Assembly: GCA_009760855.2 (NCBI GenBank)
Contig: WPIO01000010.1
Coordinates: forward strand, 3,832,501 to 3,896,500
DNA from: Cristatella mucedo
Lineage: Eukaryota; Bryozoa; Phylactolaemata; Cristatellidae
Reading direction: 5' to 3'
Length of the DNA: 64,000 nt
Each line of letters starts with the position of its first letter. The stretch's first letter is position 1. Positions 1-11,801 of this stretch are shown piece after piece. The notes beneath the pieces were generated by a model, which ran no database searches, was not told where the DNA came from, and saw nothing but the letters and a program-made list of their open reading frames with translations. The position numbers were made by a program, and so were the translations under genes.

Positions 1-834
1 CTAATAACAAACCACAAATCACTTATTCAGGTGTTCACGGAGTTGTGTTGTATCGTCATTCAGTTTACTGAAGTTGATAGGTATTCACGACCTAACGTCT
101 GCATGCAAGTAGCACAGTTTAAGAAAAAGTTTATTCTGACGTTTCAAATCGCAACTAAAGCTGGCTGTTGTCTGAATAGTAGTGATATCAGATGCCGTCG
201 GTCTGATTCAATCTCGAAAGACAGTGTAGAGAAAAAGTACTGCATAAGACCAAGAACAGAACCGTGTTGAAGAATACAAGTAGCAGATCTGCGACACGAG
301 GCCTACCGACCAACGACAAGAGCTGCCCCCAGCGGTACAGGAGATGACGGTCACGTGAAGAAGCCGTGCTGGTCAAAGTAAAAGGCGACAGTTCTTGTTA
401 AAGGTCAGCACTTGTTCTCGAAGGCACACGAAAGGCAGCTGATATCATAGTACCTCTGGATGCTAATGAGGCAAAGCAAGATGAGGCAAGCCACCCGATT
501 GGTTACACGCCAGGTACAATGTCTCAAGGAAACCAACGTGAAAACTAAATTAGGGCAGATTCGAAGATCCGGAGTATTCCATACCACATTATCATCCGGG
601 AACCGCTGGCCGTCTTTGGCGGTGGACCCATCAGTCGGATGCGTACGACTTCACAGTAAGTCACAAACTGGGTCGAACAAATGCCTGCAGCTGATGGCCT
701 GAACCGATCAACACACAGCATGCAGTGACCCTGAGCTGTGAGATTTTTCTTGCCGAAATCAGGCAAGCGCAAGACAAAGATCCCGACCTCTGGAAACTAC
801 GTACTGAATGTGTCTCCGTCTGTAACTCCAAGAA

Positions 835-1210
835 GCCGCAAAGACTATCTGGGTGTTACGCAGGGGGGGGGTTGTACAGCGAATTCGTACCAAAAGCCTA
901 AGCGGCTTTCGGTACGCATTCGGTAGCCAACAGACTTCATCTCTCACAACAAAGAGAAAGTGGGAAGCATAGCAGAGTCAAGAGAGCAGTTGAGGTAGTG
1001 AGTAACATGAAAGTAGCAGCTCAGGACGGCTGGAAAGGATGTGCCATAGTCGGCACTAGGAGAGTAGCTGTTGTGTAAGAAACGTGGAAGGGAGTTCCAC
1101 AGTCTGAGAACTGTAGAGCAAAAGCTTCTGCCGCCAATAACGGAGCAGCTAATTTATTGTCCATATAGGACCCGAGGGCACGAAGAAGCTGAAACTGGCC
1201 CAGCAATTCA
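835..1210 (-). mobile_element. LINE-B 3' fragment inserted in the gypsy remnant
   Basis: The minus strand of 1,021-1,206 encodes a segment around FSDCGTPFHVSYTTATLL that matches the C-terminal end of the LINE at 46.8-47.6 kb (LDCGTRFHDSYVT). The part from 835 to 1,020 matches 62,996-63,200, including the shared end CAAAGACT..CTGGGTG, so both are 5'-truncated 3' ends of one family. I call it LINE-B; it is L2/CR1-like by its C-terminal RT-associated region. Non-coding and degraded. Confidence 0.6.
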
Positions 1211-1420
1211 GCTAGGTATATAATAATAATATACTAATAAATATAGTTTATAATATTTTTACATATTAATTTTATAATAAATTCATAATAATATATAATT
1301 AGATAATAACGTTTATAAATAAATATATATATATAATATATATCTATATATAAAATTTAGAATAATATATAATAAATTATTTATAATAAATAATAAATAT
1401 ACAGGACAATAAATTAGCTT
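1211..1420. repeat. AT-rich low-complexity patch
   Basis: Almost pure A/T with short ATA, TAA and TATA runs. No coding or RNA signal seen. Confidence 0.75.
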
Positions 1421-2050
1421 TTCAACAAGCAAAAAACCGTCGGTTGTTATCTTCACACAAATACGACCCTGAGTGACTATGGACATTGGTTCGGGTTTGC
1501 TGACGGTAGGTAGGCTGCACGAGGATAACGCTGCCACCGGTGCTACAGCGGACGGTGCTTAAGGGTATGCATGATAGCCTGACCTAGCAGTCGTGAAGAC
1601 CCCTACGTCTGTTAAGGCACGTTTCTTCTGGCTTGGTACAAGGCGTGACGTCGGAGAATGGATCTCCTCGTGCTTGACGTGTCAGGACCGACACCCACCA
1701 GCAAACAAGCCGAAGGCCCCTCCCGTTTGGGAAAATGCCAAAACCAAACCAACCGTTCGAGTACATTCAGATTAGTTTGTAGGGCAAGTTGCTGCTAACA
1801 CCAGCAGGCAATGAGTATTCGATGGTGGTTTATGACTACTTTACCAAATACATCATTGAAGTTCCACTGGCTAACAAGCAAACAGAACCGGCGACTGCTG
1901 TATTTATTAGCCATTTTGTGTAATTCTATGGGGTACCTTGCTATGCAGCGACCAAGGGTCCGAGTTTGAGTCCCGCCTGCTCCAAGACACCTGCTGCCAA
2001 TAGCAAGTAGAAAAGGTTCGCACGAGTGTCTCTCATCCAACCCGTATCGT

Positions 2051-2329
<279 letters not shown>

Positions 2330-2760
2330 AGTGGAAACATGTAATAGAACCGTCGGCGACTTACTTCGACTGCTCATACGAGACGATCAGCAACTTGGTA
2401 TGTCTGAGATCAGCCGCTAACAGCGTGTCACATAATGATGAACGGAGCACGTCTGGCTCAAGCCTTTGAGTCTGTGGCTAACAGGCTGAACCTGAAGCAG
2501 GAGAGGCAGTCTTGTGACCACGACTAAAAAGTCAACTTTAGCTCATTTCAGGAGGGAGAGAAAGTCCGGCTACGAAACTGGTGAAAGCAGCCAAGGACAA
2601 ATGCAAAGTTCCACGCCCACTGGAGGGGCTCTTACACTGTCAAACGTAAGATCAGCATGCTGGCATACCTTATAAGATTTGGCAGCTCTAAGCCAGTTGT
2701 AGTCCTCTACAATCGTTTGTATCACTGAAAGGAGCACCAACAGGAGGAGACAACGCTGAA

Positions 2761-3495
2761 GACAGTGAACCAGCTGAGGCTAACGATGAACGAACTGAGA
2801 CTGGTTGTCCTGGTAAATCAACCAGCCTGACTACACCGCACATACCGGAATACCAAGCAGCACCTTGTCATTACGGTTCAAACTTGTCCCATGACGTCAC
2901 GGAGAAACTAGGTTGTGCCAGTTCGCATACCAAGTTCAATAGCCAGCTAGCATTCTCGGGAAAGCTAGCCAGTATTGCAAGGATCTAATGCTATAGGAGA
3001 TAAAAACCAAAAAAGCGATTACAAATGCCCGTGGCTACATGATAGTTAATTAGCAGCTGCACACTGACAGATATTCCAGGATAGGCAGTAATCTCGACAA
3101 TGCACTAATGCATACTTCCTTGACTGAATGTGCTCACTATCGAATTCCATGGGCAGCCATTTGTGAATCATTCTGCAGGATTGTGCTGCGTGAGTATTCA
3201 GGAGAGCAACAGAGCAGCAGTGGCTACATTTATTCAGGCTCAAATTGTACATGTCTGCAGAGGTTACCAAGAGGCACGTGGATCAGTACCCCTGTAGTCA
3301 AAATCTTTCTTTCTAAACGTGAGCATAAATGCATCCTCTTGCAGGCTCAAAATAAAACATTAATCGCCCTCCTGGCTTTTATTGCGTTTACCGTGCATTG
3401 GTGCAACATCAATGTGATGAGCATGAATCCGTCACTCAGCTAGGTGCCTCCTAGCTCAGCCGGCCAGCTTGCTTGGCATCGCTCGGCCGATATTA
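2761..3495. other. Unassigned stretch after gypsy pol
   Basis: No convincing gene. It could contain the 3' untranslated part and LTR of the gypsy element: an AATAAAGC polyadenylation-like signal lies near 3,495. No matching LTR was seen on the other side, so this is only a possibility. Confidence 0.35.
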
Positions 3496-3499
3496 AATA

Positions 3500-5107
3500 A
3501 AGCTACTGAGATGCACACACGGATGTGTGTGTAAAGCCAGCTCCTGCGCAGTCACGATACGATACACGATCTAGATTTAGTGATGAGTGCATGCTGGGAC
3601 TGCTTAAGTCCTTGTGTAGTCGGTAACCTTCAACGAGTGCCGGAGATGGCTGCAGAGGACAGCAGGGAGCATATTTGAAATATGGGGTACCTCCGGGCTC
3701 CGTGCTGGTCCGGTTCTTTTCACGGTTTATACTCTCCCTCTTGCTGATGGGATTGCCAAGCACAATCTAGGCTTTCACTTCTATGCGGATGACACTCAGT
3801 TGTACCTTTGTTTTGATCCCTCCCAGCCTTCGAGCACCTCAAATTCTATCAACTCACTTGCTGCATGTGTTGATGACATCCACACATGGATGGCAGAAAA
3901 TTTTCTAAAACTAAACGACGATATAAGTAACTTACTAGTTATGGGCAAACCCAGTGTGATTCACAAATCGGAAAGGCTGACGCTCAAAATTGGCTCTGCC
4001 AGCATATCTCTGGTTGAATCAGCTCGAAATCTAGGTGTCATATTCCAAAGTGACCTCTCATTAGACGACCACATCAGCTCCACAGTCAAATCTGCCTACT
4101 TTCAGCTACATAACATTGCTAAAATTCGGGCTTGTTTAGATAAGGATACCACTTCTAATTTGGTCCATGCATTTGTGACACCCCGTCTTGACTTCTGTAA
4201 CTCACTGCTTGCTGGCCTACCGGCATGTGCAATCAGGCGATTACAGCTGGTGCAAAACTCTGCAGCTAGGCTTGTCTGTCGTGAGCATCGCAGTTGCCAT
4301 ATCACACCACTTCTCGCCGACCTGCACTGGCTACCAGTCAAGCAACGGATTGACATCAAGGTTCTATCACTCACTTTTAGGTCACTTCATTCTTTGGCTC
4401 TAGCCTATTCCTCAGATCTACTCTCCCACCAGGCCAAGCATAGTACCACTCGCTTTTCGGAATCCAACATTTTACCAATACCTCGTGCAAACCTCAAATC
4501 CTTTGGAGACCGTGCATTTAGTTTGTATAATAATAATAATAATAATAATATTGCACTTGATAAAGCGCCCTCAGAGAACTCAATCTCTTTCTAGGCGCTT
4601 TGCATTTGCTGCAAAGGGAAATGCAATTGAATGGTGAGTAATATCATGCTTGATAAACAACATGAATAACATGGTTAGGGGTTACATGCACAGGGTCTGC
4701 ATGCAAATGTGGTTAGTGGCAGCATGCACAGTGTCAGCACGCATAAGCACATCAATCGTATGCTCCCGAAGCCTGGAACTCCCTCCCACTGTCGTCAGAA
4801 CATCCCCTGACTTGACTACATTTAAAAAAAACTTAAAAACACACCTATTTAGGACAGCATTTAGTGGGTCCCTATAATTTGTCCTTGATGTGCTTATGCG
4901 TGCTGACACTGTGCATGCTGCCACTAACCACATTTGCATGCTGACCCTGTGCATGTCATCCTAACCATGTTATTCATGTTGTTTATCAAGCATGATATTA
5001 CTCACCATTCAATTGCATTTCCCTTTGCAGCAAATGCAAAGCGCCTAGAAAGAGATTGAGTTCTCCGAGGGTGCTTTATCAAGTGCATTATTGTTATTAT
5101 AATTATT
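3500..5107 (+). mobile_element. LINE-A (L2/CR1-like) reverse transcriptase half and 3' tail
   Basis: Non-LTR retrotransposon, 5'-truncated. The catalytic YADD motif is at about 3,780 (HFYADDTQLYLCF), preceded by a GVPPGSVL segment. The open frame 3,800-4,528 covers the thumb and C-terminal region, with LGVIFQSDLSLDDHIS, VTPRLDFCNSLLAGLP, LVQNSAARL and LADLHWLPVKQR, a pattern typical of L2/CR1-type elements. The frame is broken at 4,529 by a nested inverted LINE-A 3' end, then resumes at about 4,757 and stops near 4,877. The 3' UTR ends at about 5,100 in a TTA/TAT-type tail. This is the best-preserved LINE in the window. Confidence 0.85.
4530..4757 (-). mobile_element. Nested LINE-A 3' end, inverted inside the LINE-A ORF
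   Basis: A 5'-truncated LINE-A tail in reverse orientation, beginning with an AAT repeat (the reverse of the poly-TTA tail). It is nearly the reverse complement of 4,886-5,107, so the two form long inverted arms around a spacer of about 130 bases. It splits the host LINE coding region between AFSLY and the PEAWNSLPPTVV segment. Confidence 0.8.
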
Positions 5108-5129
5108 ATATATCTCAACAAACTCGGGT

Positions 5130-5245
5130 TTGGCCCTGGGAGTTTAGGTTCTCACCTTTGACGAGCAAGATCTTGGGCTCGAGCGCTGCAGCATATGCGA
5201 AGCGCCTGGATAGCGATTCAGTTCTCTTAGGGTGCTATGCACATA
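5130..5245 (+). mobile_element. tRNA-derived SINE (family 1), diverged copy
   Basis: Diverged A-box end (GGGTTTGGCCC), a B-box-like GGGCTCGAGCGC, and the shared 3' part GAAGCGCCTGGATAGCGATT followed by TTAGGGTGCTATGCACATA. It lies just downstream of the LINE-A tail. Confidence 0.65.
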
Positions 5246-6795
5246 AAAAAAAGAAAGAAAAAGACGGCCATAAACGCAAAGTTTGATACTGCGGCTGCAC
5301 CTACTGCCAGCTCCCAACATGCAGACTGGGCTACTTGTCGTTGTCTGAAACCGCCAGCCAGGATGCCGAGTCACGGCAGAGACACTGGAGCTATATGAAT
5401 CTTCTGATGACACTTCAAAGGTTGCTGTTGCAGTTCTGCCAGTCAATGACTGACTCCGAAGGTAATGCTTGGCTATTGTTAAATTCCTGAGGAAATGTTT
5501 CATTTTTTCATACATAACTCTCAAACTGCAGCCCATGTATGCTCAGCTGGCTTTCACTGTTAAAGATGCTGACTACCACAAATAAAGCCCGGCTTACCGG
5601 TGGAAACAAGGTTCTAACGACAAGCTAAAGATAAATGCCCCCCCCCCAATTGCCCACCTGCTCTGACAAGCCGGCGATTATTAGTTATGAAGTAGTAGCA
5701 GCAGCTGAAGCCCTACAGCGTACAGGTGGATGCGATGAAAAGTCGAGTGCTCAGCGATGCAAGAACCCAATGCATCAACGTTGAGAGCGTGGCTAGGGCT
5801 TAGTGAGGTGGCAGCAGTCGTGGTTCGACAGCACGCGTGTCAAAGCAGGGCCACCAGATGGCCAAGCCCTAACACGACCGAGGAAGGACGTGGCAGAGCA
5901 GCCCCAGGCCAGGCCAGGCCTGCACTGAGCTTGATTCGCAGGCAAGCCAGGGAGATGAAGATTTCTCTGGTTGTGCCGAGCAGGCAGGCACCACCACCCG
6001 ACCACACGGCTTGCAATCATCCATTTGTCTACCTATATCGGTGAATCGACAATGGCTATACCGGAACCAAATAAGGCAACACACAGGACACCAAGCGAAT
6101 GGATGAGCCATTTGGATTTTTCTTTTCGAGTTCTGGAGATCGCGAATTCTGCACACGCATGCATCTCTGCTGTCTCAGCATTGTCGCAGAATTGCAGCTG
6201 CTGGAAGCCAAGAATGAAAGGCATCAAAGTGAACATTCTAGAACAGCACGCTTAGACATCGGGCCAATGCTACAGGAGGCACGCCTGCTCCAAAAAGAGC
6301 AAACAGAGCAGGTGGGATAACTGCCCCCTGCTTTGCTTGGGCAGCGGTCTCGTATGCTTCAGCAAATGAACACTGATGGGTGCTCACACCACATTATTAG
6401 CAATCTGTGAGCCAACTCAAGGCTTGCATGTCATGAAGCAATATTTTGCGGGTGGGTGAGCTAGCATAAACCATTTACACCTTGAGATGAGCAGTTGCTC
6501 GAAACTTTGCTGCCTCTGTCCACAGCACATTCTCATCTCCCAGCACCAGCACTCACGAGCTGACATGCACAAGCAGCACATACCGAGCGTCAAACCGTGT
6601 GCCCTTAAGAGTTGGTGCCGATCACGAGGAAGCATTTACGGCTAGGAATCAATAAGATAATAACCAAATCTTAGCAGGATCAATAACGATCAAAAGCAGC
6701 TGAAGCAGCAACTGAGAGATACACGGGTTCATCTTCGGGTATTTCCTAGCTGACGTCCCGAATAGAGGTGAGCTGATTCAACAGCCTCATTTATA
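5246..6795. other. Unassigned intergenic DNA
   Basis: Only short overlapping frames with no recognised domain. A run of Cs lies near 5,638. No gene supported. Confidence 0.5.
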
Positions 6796-6799
6796 TAGC

Positions 6800-6940
6800 T
6801 GCCGAAGAACCATTACGGCTATCACCACTGCTGGCAGTAGGAAATACAGGATCACCCACTGGAGGACTCAAACTCGCGACCAGGGTCGTGAAGAGTGAGC
6901 ACCTTATTCCATGGCTAAGAGCCTGAGGGCAAACGTAATG
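6800..6940 (-). mobile_element. Second tRNA-like SINE family, copy 1
   Basis: On the minus strand it reads TAGCCATGGAATAAGGTGCT then, after a gap, a B-box-like GAGTTTGAGTCCTC and CTGTATTTCCTACTGCCA. The part after the B box aligns with 8,730-8,790, where GTTTCGAGTCCTG is followed by CTGTATTGCCCACTGC. This supports a separate, older SINE family. Confidence 0.45.
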
Positions 6941-8030
6941 AATGACCTTGCAAGCGCCTGAGGGCAACCAGCCGGTTGCAGCAAAGTTTGCTGAGTAGGT
7001 AGACAGCCCATCGATGAATAGTCGTCATAGTTAATTGGTGAGGCTTATTGAGAAAGCCCAGAGAGAGCAAACAGGAAGCAGCTCAGGCCGTACCACCGCC
7101 AGCACGACTGGTGCCTGCTGCCAAGCCTCCATGTGGCATTGCTGCCACATGGCAAGCCATGGCTGAGTGGAGGGGGGCCCCCAAGGAGCTACAGATCCCC
7201 CCGGTCAAGGAAATTGAAGGATTCGCCATCACCAGACCAGCACACCCCTGTCCTCACTCCGAGCTACGCCTCTCAGAAAAGGTCGGCTTAAAGGCAAAAG
7301 GGGGCTTCGGTAAGATAAAGTTTTGCATCGAGTGGTTTTGTATAGTTTACATGAAATGGCTATTAAATGTAATATGATTAATTGATCTTTCTGGGAGCTG
7401 AGTCGGAAAGAAGCAATGTAAATCAAAAAGGAAATCGGTCTAGCACATCCTAGTGAATAATGCAGACATGATTGAGCCAACAGATAAGCCAACCTTGACC
7501 TTGTTATGGGCAGCCAATCATCGAAAGACTTAAAGGTTGCGATCTGGATCCGAGCCATCTAGATGCAGTCCTCCGGGTCACTCTAGGAACCTAGCCTAGG
7601 GATCTAGTCAAGGGGGAGGTCAGGGCCGGCTGGCCTCATCCCCTATACACTATGGACTGACCTGGTCCAGTCATTAGCCAAACCTACGGTCGAAGACAGG
7701 AAAAAATCCCGAAATGCTGCCGTCTGTAAACTTTTTTTAATTTAAAAAAGAATAGTCCAACAAATTTAGAGTGACCATTTTGAAGAATGCTAAGCAGTGG
7801 TCAGGCATACATCCTTCCTTGAGGTGCATGCATCTCCCCAAGCATTCACACTGGTGATCGTATTAGTGTGAGCAAGTGCATACAACGCATTCAATGCCCA
7901 ACCAGCTTAATAAGAGAATCACCGCACCAACTTAATCCATGCATCCAAACACGGCATCCCTCTGAGAGACATGAGTGGAGCTACAGTAACTGAATCAGTC
8001 GTATGTTTCTACCTTTTTTTAAATTTGTCA
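6941..8030. other. Unassigned intergenic DNA
   Basis: Several short frames, none recognised. No repeats detected beyond short runs. Confidence 0.5.
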
Positions 8031-8035
8031 TGTCA

Positions 8036-8360
8036 GGGGATGTCGTGAGGTCTGTTGGGAGTGAGTCTCGGGCAATGGGTGATTACGAACTATAGTACAA
8101 TCTCTATTGGATATGAGGCTGCTTAGAGGCACAGCTGAACAGCTTGAGCCAGAAGAACGGTTCGTACGATGTCTAGCCGGATTGAGAGCAAGTTCTGATA
8201 GGTATGCTGTAGCAAGAGAGTGAAGGAACCTAAAAGTGAGTGACAAAACCTTGAAGTCGATGACACGATGGGGAGCAAGTGCAGGCTGGCAAGAATTGGT
8301 GTAATGTTGCAGTTGCAGCATTCACGCCAGACAAGCATTGCTGCAGAGCTTTGTAACAAC
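8036..8360 (-). mobile_element. LINE fragment, minus arm of an inverted pair
   Basis: The minus strand encodes a segment with VIDFKVLSLTFRFLHSLA and YLSELALNPARHRT, the C-terminal RT-associated region of L2/CR1-like LINEs. It is a near reverse complement of 8,411-8,624. Confidence 0.75.
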
Positions 8361-8404
8361 GGCTAGCGTATGGGCTTGTATGGGCAGGAAGACCTTGACC
8401 TTCT

Positions 8405-8641
8405 AAATAGACAGCCCAGCAGCCTGCTTGTCTGGCGTGAATTTTGCAACTGCAACATTACACCAATTCTTGCCAACCTGCACTTGTTCCACATCGTGTC
8501 ATCGACTTCAAGGTTTTGTCACTCACTTTTATGTTCCTCCACTCTCTTGCTCCAGCCTACCTATCAGAACTTGTTCTCAATCAGGCTAGGCATCGTACGA
8601 CCCGTTCTTCTGGCTCACAGTTAACTGCAGAAAACCATTAG
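8405..8641 (+). mobile_element. LINE fragment, plus arm of an inverted pair
   Basis: Encodes VIDFKVLSLTFMFLHSLA and YLSELVLNQARHRT, nearly the same as the minus-strand arm 60 bases upstream. The high similarity suggests a recent local inverted duplication. Confidence 0.75.
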
Positions 8642-8654
8642 CACGGTCAAGAGG

Positions 8655-8800
8655 TAGGGTCCTACATAACGTAAGGATGAATAGGAGAGGGGTAAGATAT
8701 CACAGCGTTGCCATCCACGTCACGGTTTCGAGTCCTGCATCAGGTAACTCTGTATTGCCCACTGCAAGGGGAAGTGTTAGCAGCTGAGGCTCTTTTCTGG
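8655..8800 (+). mobile_element. Second tRNA-like SINE family, copy 2
   Basis: Contains a B-box-like GGTTTCGAGTCCTGC at about 8,724 and a following segment that aligns with the minus-strand copy at 6,800-6,940. The A box is not clear. Confidence 0.45.
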
Positions 8801-10785
8801 TGCTGTATAAATTAGGCTGTCAAAACAATTAAGCACGGCTTTATATTAACTCTTTAATTGCCCAAATCTTTTGTCTGAATCTATGAAACAGCAAGAATCT
8901 TAGGCAGAAGCAGCTGCTGCAAAACTGAAACCGCTTTTAGATCACTTGCCCTTTCTCAATCAAAGATATGGGATCCCCGCGTACGAGCGATTCTGCATAG
9001 ATCAGCTGTAAGCTGAATTCAGTGTGAAAAAATGACAGTCGTGTGCAGAGGCCATTAAAGCCAATAAAGTATGGTACCCTTTGGGATGGTCCTTCTTAAC
9101 TAGAATTAGTCAAAATACGTGCATGTCCTTTAGGTACCTTCACATGCTGGCAGGTTCGGAGTACTGCTAGCACTATCAAGCGTCGCGGTTTCAGGCCTGT
9201 TGTAAAGACCGGCTCAGAGCGACAGCGACAGAAAGACAGGTGAAGACGACCAAATCTTGCGCAGCTTGCAATTATCGATTCAATAAAAAATCGCATCGCC
9301 CGAATCCAGTTCGAGGTGCCGGGACGTCCAGTGGCGTTTTTGCAGCACAACTTGGCAGCACACCATAACAACCTTCCCCGAAAAAAAGCAGCATACGAGA
9401 ACGAAGCAGACCACCGTAGAGCCAGATTAAGTAAACCTAGAGCTACAATAGCAGCCGGCCAAGCTTTGCGAAGACACGCTAGGCCCGGGACGATCGGAAA
9501 AATCGGCGAAGGCTTAGTAAGGTAGGTAGTAAGGGTCGTGGGACACGTGGAGCGAGTAGACTACTACCACTCCCCCTTACCCGATCGACGTGCACACCAA
9601 CTCAGCTTCGCATTGCTATCGCATAGGCACCGTGCGGAAGAATGTAGGCAGAACGCAAAGCTCGACGACGAGTATTTTCGAGGGCGCGGCCACGCAGTGT
9701 CGCGAGCAACGGCAACGCGACACTGCGACTGCACTCGCAACAGGATGGAGCTCCGAAAGCTTGAAGGAATAGTTATTCTTACCCGATGCACGCGCCAGCA
9801 CAAAGAGCCACACCAAGCAGCTGGGTCCCATGCTGGGTCCCGTGGCTTTCAGCTTGAAGAATTTCTTGTGTATTCATTAGTACCCAGGGACATAGTACGA
9901 TGACGCCACCGCTGGCAGGCTCAGTGTCCCACACAAGCCTGAAGCTCCGTCCAATCACATTGGTTTACCAGGCAGGAGTCATGCCTCCTGGCTGGCGGCC
10001 AAGGTCGAAGAGGAGGGGTTAACAGCAACAACGACCCAAAGAGTGCAGACCCGCCCATTGCATACGATTGGTCCTTGCCCAGCCGCCCCCCCCCCCCCGG
10101 CAAACGTTCGCGTTCACCCGCAGGTGTGGAAATGCTCTGTACAGAAGTGCAGGCCACTTATGTGGCTCCGGCTTCGAATGTTTGACATCCGCGAGCTAGC
10201 TAGGAGCAGTACTTCGCAAGGAGTCGCACGGGTCCTGAGGCCAAGGGCACTGCCACTAGACCGGCGCCTGTAAATGCGAACGAGTCGCCTTAATCTTTAA
10301 AGTCTGCATATCGGAAATTATATCCAAACGGTGAATTACGGACACAGTAGTGAATACTAATCTTTTCGAAGTTCTATGAAAGTCTGTGAACGTCGCGTCC
10401 ACCCACCGGGCCCAAATGCAAAAGGTTTCATAAGACAATTACCTTCAAAAAGTCTGAAGATCGTCGAGTGGGGACATTCTTCACTACTAAATAGCTCGAA
10501 TTACAAATGAAAATGCCTTTTTTGCTAAAACTAAGGTTAGGGTTACGATCTTCGAAGATTAAATCTCATTCAGACCAGAATGACGAGGTGCAGCTGGAGA
10601 TTGTCTTACTGTACCGGTAGCAGGCGGACGAGAGGGCTCCCTCAAGGCAAACGTCGATAAAATAGTAAACAAATTTTTCCGAACATTGAATATTTGTTCA
10701 TAGTACCGTAAAAGAGTTACCTCTGCTTGCATATTAATGCAGAGTTTATTTTTTATTTTTGTTGGATGAGTGTATCTTTGCATGT
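8801..10785. other. Unassigned intergenic DNA
   Basis: Short frames only, including one of about 120 codons at 9,538-9,903 with no recognisable domain. A run of Cs lies near 10,084-10,098. No gene supported. Confidence 0.5.
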
Positions 10786-10789
10786 CCAT

Positions 10790-10905
10790 AATGATAATAA
10801 AACGTTTGTTATAGCGCCCTCAGACAACTCAATCTCTTTCTAGTCACTTTACATTTGCAGCAAATGAAGCATGATCGAATGGTTACTGTGGATTGCATAA
10901 ACTAT
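10790..10905 (-). mobile_element. LINE-A 3' tail fragment
   Basis: Reversed LINE-A 3' end: an ATAATAAAA tail, TAGCGCCCTCAGA, the ACTCAATCTCTTTCTAG block and ATTTGCAGCAAATG. It matches the tails at 5,041-5,100 and 16,895-16,980. Confidence 0.75.
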
Positions 10906-10949
10906 AGCTCCATGACATTTGATGACATGCGTGGCGATGCTTATTCAAC

Positions 10950-11370
10950 GTAAATCAGAGATAAAGTACTGCAGCGATTCACAAGCAGAGCTGAACTTAC
11001 ATTTTAAATTTCACTTTGATGCACGAAGTATTGGCCCGGTTATGAACTTACAAGGTGAAAATCTAAACGGCAAATCAAGCTGTTTAATCAACACAAGCGT
11101 GCACCTCAACAAGCTGCAGACCTGTACCTCATTGCAACAAATTTTGATAAGTTGGGACACAAATAACACACTACCCTGAGGTATGTAAATTTTTTATCTG
11201 TGGATATGTTGCTTCCGGTTCACTTCCGGGTTATGCAAGGTTTCCATACTCACTTTTTCATTTTATGTGGAAATCTCCTAGACTTTTGATCTCGTTTCCG
11301 TTATATATGTTTTCCGTTGAAAGATACCCTGGAACAAATATTCGGCTGCTGGACCACTATTTTCAGTATT
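10950..11370 (+). repeat. Dispersed repeat module shared with 33.2-33.7 kb
   Basis: Two blocks recur right of the viral island. Block 11,195-11,370 aligns directly with 33,540-33,715 (GCTTCCGGTT, GTTGAAAG.TACCCT). Blocks near 10,965-11,000 and 11,093-11,127 align in reverse with 33,351-33,400 and 33,225-33,275. The family is unknown to me; no protein was recognised. Confidence 0.55.
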
Positions 11371-11747
11371 TTCTTGACATTTAATCTTAAGCAAAGGATC
11401 CCATAAGATCCGTTTAAAATTCGGTCACGCAGAGAGAATGCTTCTTGTCTCGTTTTCATTCGTCCTTTTGAGTCGCTAATTAATCTAATCGGGCAATGTG
11501 TGCCACCATAATGCTTTGCCACCATTTTGCCATCACTCTGCCACCACAGCATAATGCTTTGGTGGGTGAAATGTTTGTCGCAGATTTTTGAAGCACCCTA
11601 AATAGCACTCGTCTTTCTTAGGCACCCATGACTGCCATTTTAGATCCTTAGAGTGCAGTGTCCACAGATTACAGGCTAGACCATGCTGTTTCCTGTCCAA
11701 TTAATTTCTCCAATTTTGTTATTTGTATTGTACACGGCAAGGAGAGC

Positions 11748-11798
<51 letters not shown>
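11748..11798. repeat. (CT)n microsatellite
   Basis: About 50 bases of CT dinucleotides. Confidence 0.95.

Positions 11799-11799
<1 letters not shown>

Positions 11800-11801
<2 letters not shown>

Noticed and set aside
4530-5107. MITE or DNA transposon with long terminal inverted repeats
   Set aside because: Both arms are LINE-A 3' ends, found elsewhere singly and joined to LINE coding sequence.
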